Below, in pieces: positions 18,320-26,927 of a DNA stretch of 64,000 nucleotides. The notes under the pieces are model-generated. The model made no database searches. It was not told where the DNA came from and saw nothing but the letters and a program-made list of their open reading frames with translations. A program made the position numbers and the translations under genes. The stretch spans positions 124,001 to 188,000 of the forward strand of contig CANFCK010000010.1 in the NCBI GenBank assembly GCA_947445035.1. The letters run 5' to 3'. The stretch comes from Deltaproteobacteria bacterium (lineage in GTDB: Bacteria; Myxococcota_A; UBA796; SXON01). Position 1 is the first letter of the stretch; the number at the start of each line of letters is the position of its first letter.

Positions 18320-18327
18320 ACTATAGT
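18320..18327. promoter_or_regulatory. palindromic -10-like element shared by divergent genes
   Basis: ACTATAGT reads the same on both strands, giving a TATAGT hexamer in each direction between start codons only 26 bases apart (18311 minus, 18338 plus). If used, both transcripts would be nearly leaderless. No clear -35 elements are visible, so this stays tentative. Confidence 0.3.
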
Positions 18328-18337
18328 CGGCGTCGGT

Positions 18338-18673
18338 ATGCTGGGTCTCTCACTCGCTCTCGCCTTGGCCGCCGTGGTGGCGGGCGCGCACGCCTGCCTG
18401 CCCGATGAGGCGCCGGCGCACACCTCCCGTAGGCTCGGACGGGAGCGGGCGGGGCTGGTGACGTTCGCATTGGGGACACTCGGGGCAGCCGCGGGACTCC
18501 TCCACGTGAGCCACGAAAATCCGTCGTGGCTGCCCGGGGCCGTCGTCCTGGCCGGGTGGATGGCGTTGAGACTCGGCACGCGCTCGTCCAGACCTCGCCG
18601 ATTGGTCCTCTGCGGGACCGCCAGCAACCTCGCCGCAATCGTGCTCGCGGCGGCGTGGGCGGGGCTCCGGTGA
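18338..18673 (+). CDS. small membrane protein of unknown function
   Basis: 111 residues from ATG 18338. The frame is open further upstream but would run into the RNase D gene, and this start gives an immediate signal-like helix (MLGLSLALALAAVVAGA). Two or three more hydrophobic segments follow (about 42-55, 66-77 and 95-109), with Arg-rich loops between them. Its TGA stop overlaps the GTG start of the BtaA-like gene by 4 bases (18670-18673), so the two are translationally coupled. Function unknown. Confidence 0.65.
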   Translation: MLGLSLALALAAVVAGAHACLPDEAPAHTSRRLGRERAGLVTFALGTLGAAAGLLHVSHENPSWLPGAVVLAGWMALRLGTRSSRPRRLVLCGTASNLAAIVLAAAWAGLR

Positions 18674-19785
18674 GCACGTTGTCGGTCGAGCGACGTGGCG
18701 TCCCGGTGCCGGGCTTGTTGGCCACGCGGGGCTGGTTCGATCCAGCCGTCGCCACGGCGGCGCTCGCGGTCAGCCCGGGCGCGCGCATTCTAGCCGTCTG
18801 CGGCGCCGGCGAGGTCGCGTTCGCCCTGGCGGCCGCAGGCGCCGACGTCCGCGCCGTCGACGTGCGGCACGCCCAACTCGCCTATGCCCGCCTTGCGTTG
18901 GCCGGGGTGCGAGCCCTGCCGCCGCACAGCACCCGCTCGCTCTTGGGCCTGGCTCACTTCGGCCGCCGGCTGTGGTTCTACCATCACGTTCGCGCCTCTC
19001 TGGATGAGGCCAGCCGCGCTTTCTGGGACGCGAACGAGGGCGCCCTGCGTCTGGGCATCATCGACCAGGGTAGCGTCGAGCGCCGTGTCGCGACACTCCG
19101 CGCGCGAGTGCTGCCGCTGGCGGTCCCTGCCTCCGTACTGGCCGCGGTCTTGGCCGCCACGACAATGGATCAGCAACGCCGCCTTTTCCGGGAGCGTTGG
19201 GACACGTGGCGGTGGCATGGGTCACTGAAGATGGCCTTCGGGCCGCTGGCGCTGGCCAGCGTAGGGCTCAACAGTCCGCGGCTCGCCGGGGTGCGGGCGG
19301 ACTACTCGGCGCACTTCGCTCAGCGGGTTCGACGTGTTTTCGACACCGTCCACGTCGCACGTCACGGGGGGCTTCGATGGGCTCTGGCCGGGATCTCAGA
19401 CGATCAGGGGGGCGGTCCGATCTGGCTCGACAACACCCGATACGAGCCGCTTCGCGCCGCGGCGGCGGCGATCACCTTTGTGCACGAACGACTCCTTGAC
19501 GCGCTGCGAGACCCTCCGGAGGGTGGATGGAACGGCTACTTCCTCGCCGACGCGCTGGACGAGCTTGCGCCGGGAACCGCCTCGGAAGTGCTGGAGCAGG
19601 TGGTGCGGTCGGCGGCGCCGGGTGCCCGGGTTGTGACTTGGCGCCTCGGCGGATCGTACGACCGCCCCGCGGCCCTCGCGCGTCACCTCGTTCGCGACGA
19701 GGAGGCGTCCGCCCTGGCGTGCGCGGGCGAGCCGATTCCCGCATGGAGTGGCGTGGACGTAGAAACGGTGGTCCGGCCGAGTTAG
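18670..19785 (+). CDS. BtaA-like (DUF3419) aminocarboxypropyltransferase family protein
   Basis: 371 residues from GTG 18670. Features fit the DUF3419/BtaA family: RGWFDPAV, then a Rossmann-type SAM-binding start (ARILAVCGAGEVAFALAAAG, 39-58; RAVDVRHAQLAYARL), a middle helix region with MDQQRRLFRERW, and a C-terminal GYFLADALDEL block. BtaA moves the 3-amino-3-carboxypropyl group of S-adenosylmethionine to diacylglycerol as the first step of betaine-lipid synthesis. No BtaB methyltransferase gene is adjacent, so the product may differ. It is coupled to the small membrane protein upstream; the XPB helicase gene starts 12 bases later. Confidence 0.65.
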   Translation: MSTLSVERRGVPVPGLLATRGWFDPAVATAALAVSPGARILAVCGAGEVAFALAAAGADVRAVDVRHAQLAYARLALAGVRALPPHSTRSLLGLAHFGRRLWFYHHVRASLDEASRAFWDANEGALRLGIIDQGSVERRVATLRARVLPLAVPASVLAAVLAATTMDQQRRLFRERWDTWRWHGSLKMAFGPLALASVGLNSPRLAGVRADYSAHFAQRVRRVFDTVHVARHGGLRWALAGISDDQGGGPIWLDNTRYEPLRAAAAAITFVHERLLDALRDPPEGGWNGYFLADALDELAPGTASEVLEQVVRSAAPGARVVTWRLGGSYDRPAALARHLVRDEEASALACAGEPIPAWSGVDVETVVRPS

Positions 19786-19797
19786 ACGCCCGACCCC

Positions 19798-21465
19798 ATG
19801 CGCTACGTCCCTGAAAACCCGCTGATTGTCCAGTCCGACCACACCCTCCTCCTGGAGACGATGGGGCCGAACTTCAAGGCTGCTCGCGACGCACTGGTCC
19901 GCTTTGCCGAGCTGGTGAAATCGCCGGACTACGTTCACACGTATCGAGTCACGCCGCTGTCGTTGTGGAACGCTGCCAGCGCGGGGTTCACCGTCGAAAG
20001 CGTGATGGCCACGCTCGAAAAGTGGGCCAAGTACGACATCCCGCCCAACGTGCCGGTCTCCATCCGGCAGACCATGGGCCGCTGGGGGCGGCTCAAGCTC
20101 CACAAGGACCCGCGCGGGCTGCGTCTGGACGCCGACGAAGCGGTCCTGATGACCGAAGTGTGCTCCCTGAAGCCGGTGATGCCGCTTTTGGGCAAACGAA
20201 TCTCGGACTTGTCGGTGCTGGTCGACCCCGGGAACCGTGGCGAACTCAAGCAGGTGCTGACCCACGCCGGGCTGCCGGTCGAGGACCTGGCGGGCTACCG
20301 CGACGGGGCGGTCCTGGAGTTGGAGATTCTCCCGGAGACCAAGTCGGGCATCCCGTGGGGGCTGCGGGAGTACCAGCGTGACGCGGTCGATGCCTTCTTC
20401 GGCGACAGCGTTGCGCAAGGCGGCAACGGGGTGGTGGTGCTGCCGTGCGGTGCCGGCAAGACGATGATCGGCATCGCCGCGATGGCCCGTCTGAGCATGA
20501 AGACGCTCATCCTGTGCACCAACGTCACGGCGCTTCGTCAGTGGCGGTCGGAGATTCTCGAGCGCACGTCGCTGACCGTGAACGACGTCACCGAGTACTC
20601 GGGCGAGCTCAAGGACATCAAGTCGGTGACGCTCTCCACCTACCAGATGCTGACCTTCCGGAAGTCGCGAAACGAGGAGTTCGTTCACTTCGGCCTGTTC
20701 GACCGAGAGAACTGGGGGCTCGTCATCTACGACGAGGTCCACCTGCTCCCCGCACCCGTCTTCCGCGCCGTCGCTCATCTCCAAGCACGGCGTCGCCTCG
20801 GACTGACTGCGACCCTCGTGCGAGAAGACGGCAAAGAAACTGATGTTTTTGCCCTTATCGGCCCGAAGCGCTTCGACGTGCCCTGGAAGGACCTCGAACA
20901 CCAAGGCTGGATCGCAGCGGCGGTCTGCACCGAAATTCGCGTGGAGTTCAGCGACGAGGATCGTCTGCGCTACGCCGTCGCCGACGATCGGGAAAAGTTC
21001 CGTATTGCCAGTACCAATGCACGGAAACTTCCGGTCATCGAAGATATCCTGGGCCGCCACGACGAGGACCGGATCCTGATCCTCGGCATGTACGTCGACC
21101 AGCTGGACTGGCTCTCGAAAAAGCTAGGGTTCCCACTGATCGAGGGAAAAACGCCACAGAAGCGTCGCGACGAGCTCTACGACCGCTTCCGGCGCGGAGA
21201 GGAGCGGGTGCTGGTGATCTCCAAAGTCGGCAACTTTTCGGTCGACCTTCCCGATGCCAATGTCGCGATTCAAGTCAGCGGAACCTGGGGCAGCCGACAA
21301 GAAGAGGCCCAGAGACTCGGCCGAATTCTGCGCCCCAAGGGCGGTGAAAACAAGGCCAGCTTCTTCAGCCTGGTCACCCGGGACAGCGTCGAGCAGACTT
21401 TCGGCGAAAAGCGTCAGTTGTTTCTCACCGAACAGGGGTACGCCTACCGGATCGAAACACGATGA
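19798..21465 (+). CDS. XPB/Rad25-type DNA helicase (superfamily 2)
   Basis: 555 residues. The N-terminal ~180 residues form the XPB helicase-associated region (PLIVQSDHTLLLE near residue 8). Motor motifs follow: Walker A PCGAGKT (216-222), DEVH box (312-315), GLTATLVREDGKE (motif III region), NFSVDLPDANVAI and the motif VI region QEEAQRLGRILRPK near the C-terminus. It is an ATP-driven 3'-5' DNA helicase, probably in repair; bacterial XPB proteins are found in some lineages only. The stop overlaps the next small gene by 4 bases (ATGA), pointing to a stoichiometric partner. Family call is firm; the pathway is not. Confidence 0.92.
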   Translation: MRYVPENPLIVQSDHTLLLETMGPNFKAARDALVRFAELVKSPDYVHTYRVTPLSLWNAASAGFTVESVMATLEKWAKYDIPPNVPVSIRQTMGRWGRLKLHKDPRGLRLDADEAVLMTEVCSLKPVMPLLGKRISDLSVLVDPGNRGELKQVLTHAGLPVEDLAGYRDGAVLELEILPETKSGIPWGLREYQRDAVDAFFGDSVAQGGNGVVVLPCGAGKTMIGIAAMARLSMKTLILCTNVTALRQWRSEILERTSLTVNDVTEYSGELKDIKSVTLSTYQMLTFRKSRNEEFVHFGLFDRENWGLVIYDEVHLLPAPVFRAVAHLQARRRLGLTATLVREDGKETDVFALIGPKRFDVPWKDLEHQGWIAAAVCTEIRVEFSDEDRLRYAVADDREKFRIASTNARKLPVIEDILGRHDEDRILILGMYVDQLDWLSKKLGFPLIEGKTPQKRRDELYDRFRRGEERVLVISKVGNFSVDLPDANVAIQVSGTWGSRQEEAQRLGRILRPKGGENKASFFSLVTRDSVEQTFGEKRQLFLTEQGYAYRIETR

Positions 21466-21680
21466 CCCACGTCATTCATCGAAATGTCGCGCTGTTGCGC
21501 GTCAGCGACAAGGGCGCGCTCGACGAGCTGCGGGCCGTCGTGAACCTTGACGCGCACGTCCTGGGCTGGCTGTCCGACTCCGAGGCGGTCTTGGACCCCC
21601 ACACCCTGAAAGAGCTGCTCAGCGCCTTGGAAGCGCGCGGACTGTCGGCGTTGGTCCGGCGTGTTGGGGGCACAGGATAA
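21462..21680 (+). CDS. small protein translationally coupled to the XPB helicase
   Basis: 72 residues, no signal or membrane segment. It begins MTHVIHRNVALLRVSDKGAL and shows an alternating strand/helix pattern (VALLRVSD, LDELRAVV, HVLGWLSD, LKELLSALEARGL). Its ATG overlaps the helicase TGA as ATGA (21462-21465), so it is probably made with, and perhaps binds, the helicase. In archaea XPB works with the Bax1 nuclease; this protein is far too small to be Bax1 and shows no nuclease motif. Function unknown. Confidence 0.7.
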   Translation: MTHVIHRNVALLRVSDKGALDELRAVVNLDAHVLGWLSDSEAVLDPHTLKELLSALEARGLSALVRRVGGTG

Positions 21681-21714
21681 AGCAGGTGGGCGCGGGCTCA
21701 CCGCAGCCTCGACG

Positions 21715-22236
21715 CTACCGCGAGAAGAAGCCCTGAAGCACCTGATCGAGGGCGGTCTCCAGCTCGGCTTTGGCCACCCCGATGGCCGCCACGTCACCAT
21801 CGGCATCGACGACGAACGTCGTCGGGAACTGACGCACGCCATAGCGGGAAACGACGATGCCATGCGCATCCCGGAGCACGGGGAAGTCGAGGTGCTGCGT
21901 CTCGACCCAGTCCGACACCGAGGCAATCTCGCCGGGACCCGCGAGGATGGCGATCGTTCGGACGCCCTTGGCGTTGTATTTCTTGTCGAGCCGAGCGAGC
22001 GCTGCGAGCTGCGTCTCACCCCCTGCCTTCTGCAAGAAGTGAACGACCACCGCCTTGGCCGGAAAGCCGGGCGTGATGCCGGTGAAGTCCGCCAAAGACA
22101 CATTGGTGCGCGCAACCGCATGCAACGCCGCGTCTTCGTTGATGGCCTGCAGGTTGAAGAGCAGCGCCATGTCGCCCACGTGAAGCGCGGGACCGGGGAC
22201 GCCGGCAAGGGTGAGGCCGATGAGCGGGAGCAGCAT
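21715..22236 (-). CDS. exported thioredoxin-fold protein lacking the catalytic cysteines
   Basis: 173 residues from ATG 22236. A 19-codon upstream extension overlaps the cca start and lacks a signal, so it is rejected. A signal peptide (MLLPLIGLTLAGVPG) leads to an AhpC/TlpA-type fold: VGDMALLFNLQAIN, the first strand VVVHFLQ, later QFPTTFVVDADGDV with the conserved cis-Pro, and a C-terminal helix. Where TlpA-like proteins carry WCxxC and peroxiredoxins a peroxidatic Cys, this one reads FLQKAGGETQ. There is no Cys at all, so thiol chemistry is excluded; a binding or chaperone role is more likely. Convergent with the helicase operon. Confidence 0.7.
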   Translation of the reverse strand: MLLPLIGLTLAGVPGPALHVGDMALLFNLQAINEDAALHAVARTNVSLADFTGITPGFPAKAVVVHFLQKAGGETQLAALARLDKKYNAKGVRTIAILAGPGEIASVSDWVETQHLDFPVLRDAHGIVVSRYGVRQFPTTFVVDADGDVAAIGVAKAELETALDQVLQGFFSR

Positions 22237-22271
22237 GGCGATCAGATAACACCGGGTGCTACGAGGCCACA

Positions 22272-23480
22272 ATGGGCAGCCAACGCGAGACACGACCCCA
22301 GGTACCGGAGCGCGTCGGGACGCTGCTGCGCGCGATCCGAGACGCCGGGGGGCGTGGCCTCCTGGTCGGGGGCTGCGTGCGAGACGCGCTCTTGGGGCGC
22401 CGCTGCAAGGATCTCGACATCGAAGTCCACGACCTCGACGCGGACTTGGTCCGCATCGTACTCAAACGATTTGGCCGCGTGGACGAAGTCGGCCGCGCGT
22501 TCGGCGTGTTCAAGCTCCGCCTAGGCGGGATGGAGCTGGATATTGGCCTGCCTCGCCGGGACACCAAGGTCGGCGACGGCCACACGGGCATCCGCGCGAC
22601 GCCTGACCCGGCCCTAGGCCTAGCCGAGGCCGCGCGCCGTCGCGACCTGACCATCAACGCGATCTCCTGGGACCCCCTCACCGACGAACTGATCGACCCC
22701 TTCGACGGCATCTCCGACATTCACGCCCGGCGCCTCCGCGCCGTCGACGCCACCACCTTCGCCGAGGATCCGCTGCGTGCCCTGCGCGTCGTCCAGTTCG
22801 CCGCGCGTTTCGCGTTCGACGTCGACCCCGCGCTTCTGGATCTGTGCCGCACGATGCCGCTGGGCGAGCTCCCGCCCGAGCGCATCGCCGGCGAAGTCGA
22901 GCGCCTACTCCTTCTGGCGCCACGCCCCTCCGTCGGTTGGCGCGTCGCCGTGCAGGCGGAACTGTGGCGTCGCGTGCTCCCGAGTTGGCAAAAGCCCTGC
23001 CCCGCTGATGTGGACCGAATCGCGGCGCTGCCCATCGACGGTCAGCCTCGTCGGCTCGCGGTCCTCCTGGCTGCCACCGGCACTGCCCCAGAGGTCGAGG
23101 ATGTCCTTCACCGCCTTCAGCTCCACGGCTGGCTCGGCTACGCCGTCCGCGATCAGGCGATGGCCCTGGCAATGGCCAGGGACAACGCCAACGACGCCCG
23201 CTCGCCCGCCACCCGCGCCCGACATCTCGCCGAGCGGTTGGAGGTCGAGCTCTTCGCCGCACTCACCGACGACCTGGGACTCGCCGAAGCCGCGGAAGCG
23301 CTCGGCGTCGGCCGGGCCCCCCTCTGCCCGCTCATCGGGGGTCGAGACCTGCTCGAGTTGGGCATGCGGCCAGGCCCGAGCGTCGGCCGGCTTTTGGCAG
23401 AGGTGCGCCATGAGCAGTTGGACGGTCATCTTGTGACACCGGACGCCGCGATGGCCTGGGCGCGGACCCGTTTGCAGTGA
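22272..23480 (+). CDS. cca: CCA-adding/poly(A) polymerase-family tRNA nucleotidyltransferase
   Basis: 402 residues. The class II nucleotidyltransferase head is clear: LLVGGCVRDALLG (30-42), with the metal-binding pair in DLDIEV (48-53), then RRRDLTINAIS and the neck with EDPLRALRVVQFAARF. The enzyme adds or repairs the tRNA 3' CCA end in the cytosol. I cannot fully exclude a poly(A) polymerase or an A-adding specialist from sequence alone. The C-terminal half is helical and less conserved, as usual. The start is ATG 22272, 35 bases from the divergent thioredoxin-fold gene. Confidence 0.88.
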   Translation: MGSQRETRPQVPERVGTLLRAIRDAGGRGLLVGGCVRDALLGRRCKDLDIEVHDLDADLVRIVLKRFGRVDEVGRAFGVFKLRLGGMELDIGLPRRDTKVGDGHTGIRATPDPALGLAEAARRRDLTINAISWDPLTDELIDPFDGISDIHARRLRAVDATTFAEDPLRALRVVQFAARFAFDVDPALLDLCRTMPLGELPPERIAGEVERLLLLAPRPSVGWRVAVQAELWRRVLPSWQKPCPADVDRIAALPIDGQPRRLAVLLAATGTAPEVEDVLHRLQLHGWLGYAVRDQAMALAMARDNANDARSPATRARHLAERLEVELFAALTDDLGLAEAAEALGVGRAPLCPLIGGRDLLELGMRPGPSVGRLLAEVRHEQLDGHLVTPDAAMAWARTRLQ

Positions 23481-23493
23481 CATAATACGCGCC

Positions 23494-25038
23494 ATGCGAC
23501 CGCTCCTTTTGTTTGCCCTGCTCGCCGCAAGCCCGGCAGCTGCGACCACGCCTCCTGGCGCGCCGCCCGCCCCGGCCGCGGCCCCGCGAGCACCCCGAGA
23601 AACCTTCGGAGTCCCGGTCTCGGGGCAGTCACCGGCAGGGCTGACGCTCTCCGCCGAGCTCCGAGACGAGTACCTGGAAGGGTTCCCGATCCTGGTCGAG
23701 CTCACGGTCGAAAACCAGACCGCCGACACTAGGCCGACCGCGGACCTGACCGCGCGCCCCCACCTCGTGCACTTCAAGCTGGTCGATCCGCGCGGCAAAA
23801 GCTCCGAACGGTTCACCACTCCGCCGCAGTTCGACACCGGCGCCGACTGGACCTTGGCGCCGCGCGCCCGGCGCTCCGTGCTCCTGGAGATTCCGTCGTC
23901 CGCTGGCTTTGACGTCGGCCAATGGAAGGTCAACGTCCTGATTGGCGACGGGGCCCAAGCCGTCGTACTCCCTACGCACGAGTTTCGTGTGGCCCCGGCC
24001 CGACCCGTTGGCGGCGATCTCACCTGGGAGCCGACCATCGAGAAGAATGGCGGCGCCATCGCCCCCTGGACCCACCGCGCCAAGGCTGGTTTCGACGTCT
24101 ACTTGAACCAATACGCCATCGGCGACGCCTCGCGCCTGCTCGCACACCGGTGGCTCTTCCGCAGCTCCATAAGCCTGTCGCCGACTCTCTCTCGGACACT
24201 TCCGAGCGCATCCAGGTCACGATGGCTCTACTGGACCGGCCAGCCGGGAGAGGTGCGGGTGGCACGAATCGAAGGCAATCGCCTGTCCGGCGACATTCGC
24301 TCGCTGGGATTGCCTTGGTCTGGCGCCGTTCCGCTCGCGCGCGGGGTGAGCGACAGCAAGGGCGGATTCGCCCTGCCCCTCTGGGTCGCCGATCCGAAAG
24401 GCGAGGCGGGTTCGGTGCGCCTGTTGGTCATGGCCGAACGGGGCGGGGTGAGCTTTCGCAACGTGGCCGAGTTCGCACAGCGCCCCCCGCTGGCAGAGAC
24501 CGGCTTGGACGCCAACGGCAACGCGATTCTGGTTCTGGCGCACGCCAAAGGAATCGACAGCTACCGCTTGAGCCCCGACCGCGACGTGCGGCTGCCGCTT
24601 GAGGGCGAGCGCGCCTGGAAGGCGAACGCTGACGGCTGGGTCACCGCCGCCGTGGGCTTCGACGTCTTGCCGGACAAAGACGGCCGAGCGGGGGGCCTTG
24701 CCATCGCTGCCGCCCAGCTCCTGCCGGCGGTGAACGAAGTCCCCGCCCAGTACCGTACCCTGCGCATCGACCTCGCCGGAAAGCTCCTCGATACGACACC
24801 CGCCGCGCCCTGGCTGGGGCCGCCGTCGATCACCGCCTTCCTGCCCGCGGGGTACGGGCCGTTTCACTACGTCGGCCGCGACTCCAACGGCCAGACAATC
24901 TTCGGCCAAGCCGACACAGCCCCGCGGACCGTGGGCAAGATCCCGGCCGCCAACGCGTGGCAGGCGAAGTCAGGCGCCTGGAAGATGCGCTGGCTCGCGG
25001 GCGAACGCATCGTGACCGAGCGCGTGGTCCCCGACTAG
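23494..25038 (+). CDS. exported protein of unknown function
   Basis: 514 residues. Signal peptide MRPLLLFALLAASPAAA, then a Pro/Ala-rich linker (about 19-36). The N-terminal domain (about 40-165) has the strand pattern of an Ig-like or protease-inhibitor-like fold (ILVELTVENQ, VHFKLVDPRGKSSE, GQWKVNVLIGD). A second part starting LTWEPTIEKNGGAI has no family I recognise. It follows cca by 13 bases and may be co-transcribed; a CATAAT hexamer lies 7 bases before the ATG. Its TAG stop shares the palindrome CTAG with the stop of the convergent lipoprotein gene. Confidence 0.72.
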   Translation: MRPLLLFALLAASPAAATTPPGAPPAPAAAPRAPRETFGVPVSGQSPAGLTLSAELRDEYLEGFPILVELTVENQTADTRPTADLTARPHLVHFKLVDPRGKSSERFTTPPQFDTGADWTLAPRARRSVLLEIPSSAGFDVGQWKVNVLIGDGAQAVVLPTHEFRVAPARPVGGDLTWEPTIEKNGGAIAPWTHRAKAGFDVYLNQYAIGDASRLLAHRWLFRSSISLSPTLSRTLPSASRSRWLYWTGQPGEVRVARIEGNRLSGDIRSLGLPWSGAVPLARGVSDSKGGFALPLWVADPKGEAGSVRLLVMAERGGVSFRNVAEFAQRPPLAETGLDANGNAILVLAHAKGIDSYRLSPDRDVRLPLEGERAWKANADGWVTAAVGFDVLPDKDGRAGGLAIAAAQLLPAVNEVPAQYRTLRIDLAGKLLDTTPAAPWLGPPSITAFLPAGYGPFHYVGRDSNGQTIFGQADTAPRTVGKIPAANAWQAKSGAWKMRWLAGERIVTERVVPD

Positions 25039-26021
25039 AGCCCGCCGCCAGCCTCAGCTTCGTCGTCCGGTGCCGGGTGCACGCCATTGTCCGAACACGG
25101 CGCGTCTTCGTCGGTGAAGTGATCGATGCAATACTGGTTCAAGTCCTTGGTCTTGGAGCAGAACGCCGCCTCGAGGCACACGTCGTTCCACGGATTATCC
25201 GCATCGGCGCAGTACTCTTCCGTCGTCATGTCCTCCTGGATGTCCAGGGCGCCGCCGCCTTCGCGGCTAAGCACACACTCGCCCATGCCGCGGGGCGCGG
25301 CCGTCAGCTCGCTGCACCTCCCCTCAAACGCCGCGACCGCGAAGTTGATCACACCGTCGTCCAGCGGCAGCAAGAACGTGTCGAGCACCACCGTGAACTC
25401 AACGCCAAGGCGGCCGTCGGTGTCGATGGTGCAGTACTCCAGCGCCGAACGGCCAGCGTGCGCTGGGGTCTGCTGGGAGCCAATCTGCACGCACTCGCTG
25501 GCCGGAAGACCATGATCGACCCCACCATCGTCGGTGTAGACGATCTCGAACTCTCCCATCTCCAGGCCCGGCGAGCCGTTGTAGTAGGCGCTGAGGCCCG
25601 CGTCCATGTCGAGGTCGGCGTCGTCGGTCACAGCGTCGACGTACAGGTAGTCCGACGTGGTGACATCGCCAGCGAGGGCCTGATTCCAGAAAATCGTCTC
25701 CGGGTCAACCACAAGGCACACGTCTCCGCCCGTCCCGACAAAGGTGAGGGTCGCCCCTCCGAAGTAGGAAGGATCTTCGGGGGCGCCGATGCCCCCGTAA
25801 TAAATGCCCTTTCGGCCGAGATCGTCCGACGCGCGGAGCTCATCGCTCCACGAGGTGAACGACTTGCGGTCCACCACGTTGCGGTCCTGCTCGTCGATGG
25901 GAATGACGCGGAACTCACCGAGGTCCTGGATGAACGGGTAGTCCGGGTTCGGCGCGGGGATGTAGATGCCGCCCTCACGGTCGCATCCGGCCAGGAGAAG
26001 CAACAGGCTGTACAGCATCAC
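25035..26021 (-). CDS. lipoprotein, third gene of the TonB-receptor operon
   Basis: 328 residues; lipoprotein signal MMLYSLLLLLAGC (Cys13). The body is acidic and Cys-rich, with about ten Cys in the mature C-terminal half (for example FEGRCSEL, GECVLS, EEYCAD and EAAFCSKTKDLNQYC), suggesting several disulfides and a periplasmic or surface location. Its start overlaps the stop of the preceding lipoprotein gene by 4 bases (26018-26021). Co-expression with a TonB-dependent receptor suggests it captures or processes the same substrate, as inference. Family not recognised. Confidence 0.75.
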   Translation of the reverse strand: MMLYSLLLLLAGCDREGGIYIPAPNPDYPFIQDLGEFRVIPIDEQDRNVVDRKSFTSWSDELRASDDLGRKGIYYGGIGAPEDPSYFGGATLTFVGTGGDVCLVVDPETIFWNQALAGDVTTSDYLYVDAVTDDADLDMDAGLSAYYNGSPGLEMGEFEIVYTDDGGVDHGLPASECVQIGSQQTPAHAGRSALEYCTIDTDGRLGVEFTVVLDTFLLPLDDGVINFAVAAFEGRCSELTAAPRGMGECVLSREGGGALDIQEDMTTEEYCADADNPWNDVCLEAAFCSKTKDLNQYCIDHFTDEDAPCSDNGVHPAPDDEAEAGGGL

Positions 26022-26923
26022 TGCTCCGCTTGATGGTGGTAGGTGAACTTCACGTCCGGCACCTCGGTCTGCACCATGTCGGCATCAAAAGCGACGGTGG
26101 TCAGGCCGTCGGCGACCCAGTCGTCGTACTGAATGTAGGTGCTGGGGTGGTTCAGGATATCGAAGAACGACCCGCCCTCTTGGAATTCGGAGTTGTACTC
26201 ATCCACTGGCCGGCCGTAGTCCTGCCCGCAGGTGGTGAACGCGCCGTTGACGTCGATCTGATCGGCGTTGAGCTCGGGGGCGTCCATGAAACCCCACAAC
26301 GACATCCCATGCACGCGGTTGGTGTGGTGCAGGGTGATGTCGGCCACGTAGTTGTCGCCGTCTTCGGTGAAGTCCAGAACGTCCTCACCGATAAACGCCA
26401 TTTCATCGTCTGAGGTGGCCGAGAAGTAGTCGTAGCACCACGCGCGCATCGCTTCCGGGCTCACCACCTCTTTCCCGAATCCGTCTTTCATCGGGATGCC
26501 GAGGTTGTTGCGGAAGTGATCGAGCAAGTCGGCATAATCCTTGAATCGCCCGGTGGAAACCTTACAGGACACCAGCTCGTAGCAGGCGAAGTCCAGCCGA
26601 CCCACCGTCTCGCCGCCGTAGGGGAAGGTGTCCCCGATCCCGCCGCTGATGATCGGGCCCATCGACGGGTGCGGGTAAGGGAAGGAGATGGTGTCGATCG
26701 CACCGTAGGCGCCGACGTACACCGGGCCGAGCAACCGCGGGTCAGTGAGCTCCCGGGTGGGGTACGCGTAGACCCCGTCCCCGTCGGGATCCTCAGCCGC
26801 GACCACGGTGCGTGTGGCGGCGAGCTTGGGGATGACGACCCGAGCTTGCACATCACCATCGTTGATGACCTCGGGGTTGGCACAACCACCGGCGAAGAAT
26901 GAGAAGACTTGGAAGATGATCAT
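26018..26923 (-). CDS. lipoprotein, second gene of the TonB-receptor operon
   Basis: 301 residues from ATG 26923; the open frame continues upstream into the receptor gene, but this start gives the lipoprotein signal MIIFQVFSFFAGGC (Cys14) and lies 4 bases after the receptor stop. The mature part is rich in Asp, Tyr and Gly (DPDGDGVYAYPTREL, GFMDAPELNADQ), with four Cys. The composition resembles surface binding lipoproteins. Position directly behind the receptor suggests a partner role, comparable in idea to SusD beside SusC, though no SusD-type helical pattern is visible. Family not recognised. Confidence 0.75.
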   Translation of the reverse strand: MIIFQVFSFFAGGCANPEVINDGDVQARVVIPKLAATRTVVAAEDPDGDGVYAYPTRELTDPRLLGPVYVGAYGAIDTISFPYPHPSMGPIISGGIGDTFPYGGETVGRLDFACYELVSCKVSTGRFKDYADLLDHFRNNLGIPMKDGFGKEVVSPEAMRAWCYDYFSATSDDEMAFIGEDVLDFTEDGDNYVADITLHHTNRVHGMSLWGFMDAPELNADQIDVNGAFTTCGQDYGRPVDEYNSEFQEGGSFFDILNHPSTYIQYDDWVADGLTTVAFDADMVQTEVPDVKFTYHHQAEQ

Positions 26924-26927
26924 GAGA

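Noticed and set aside
19396..21060. 554-codon frame on the minus strand
   Set aside because: Antisense to the XPB helicase and the end of the BtaA-like gene.
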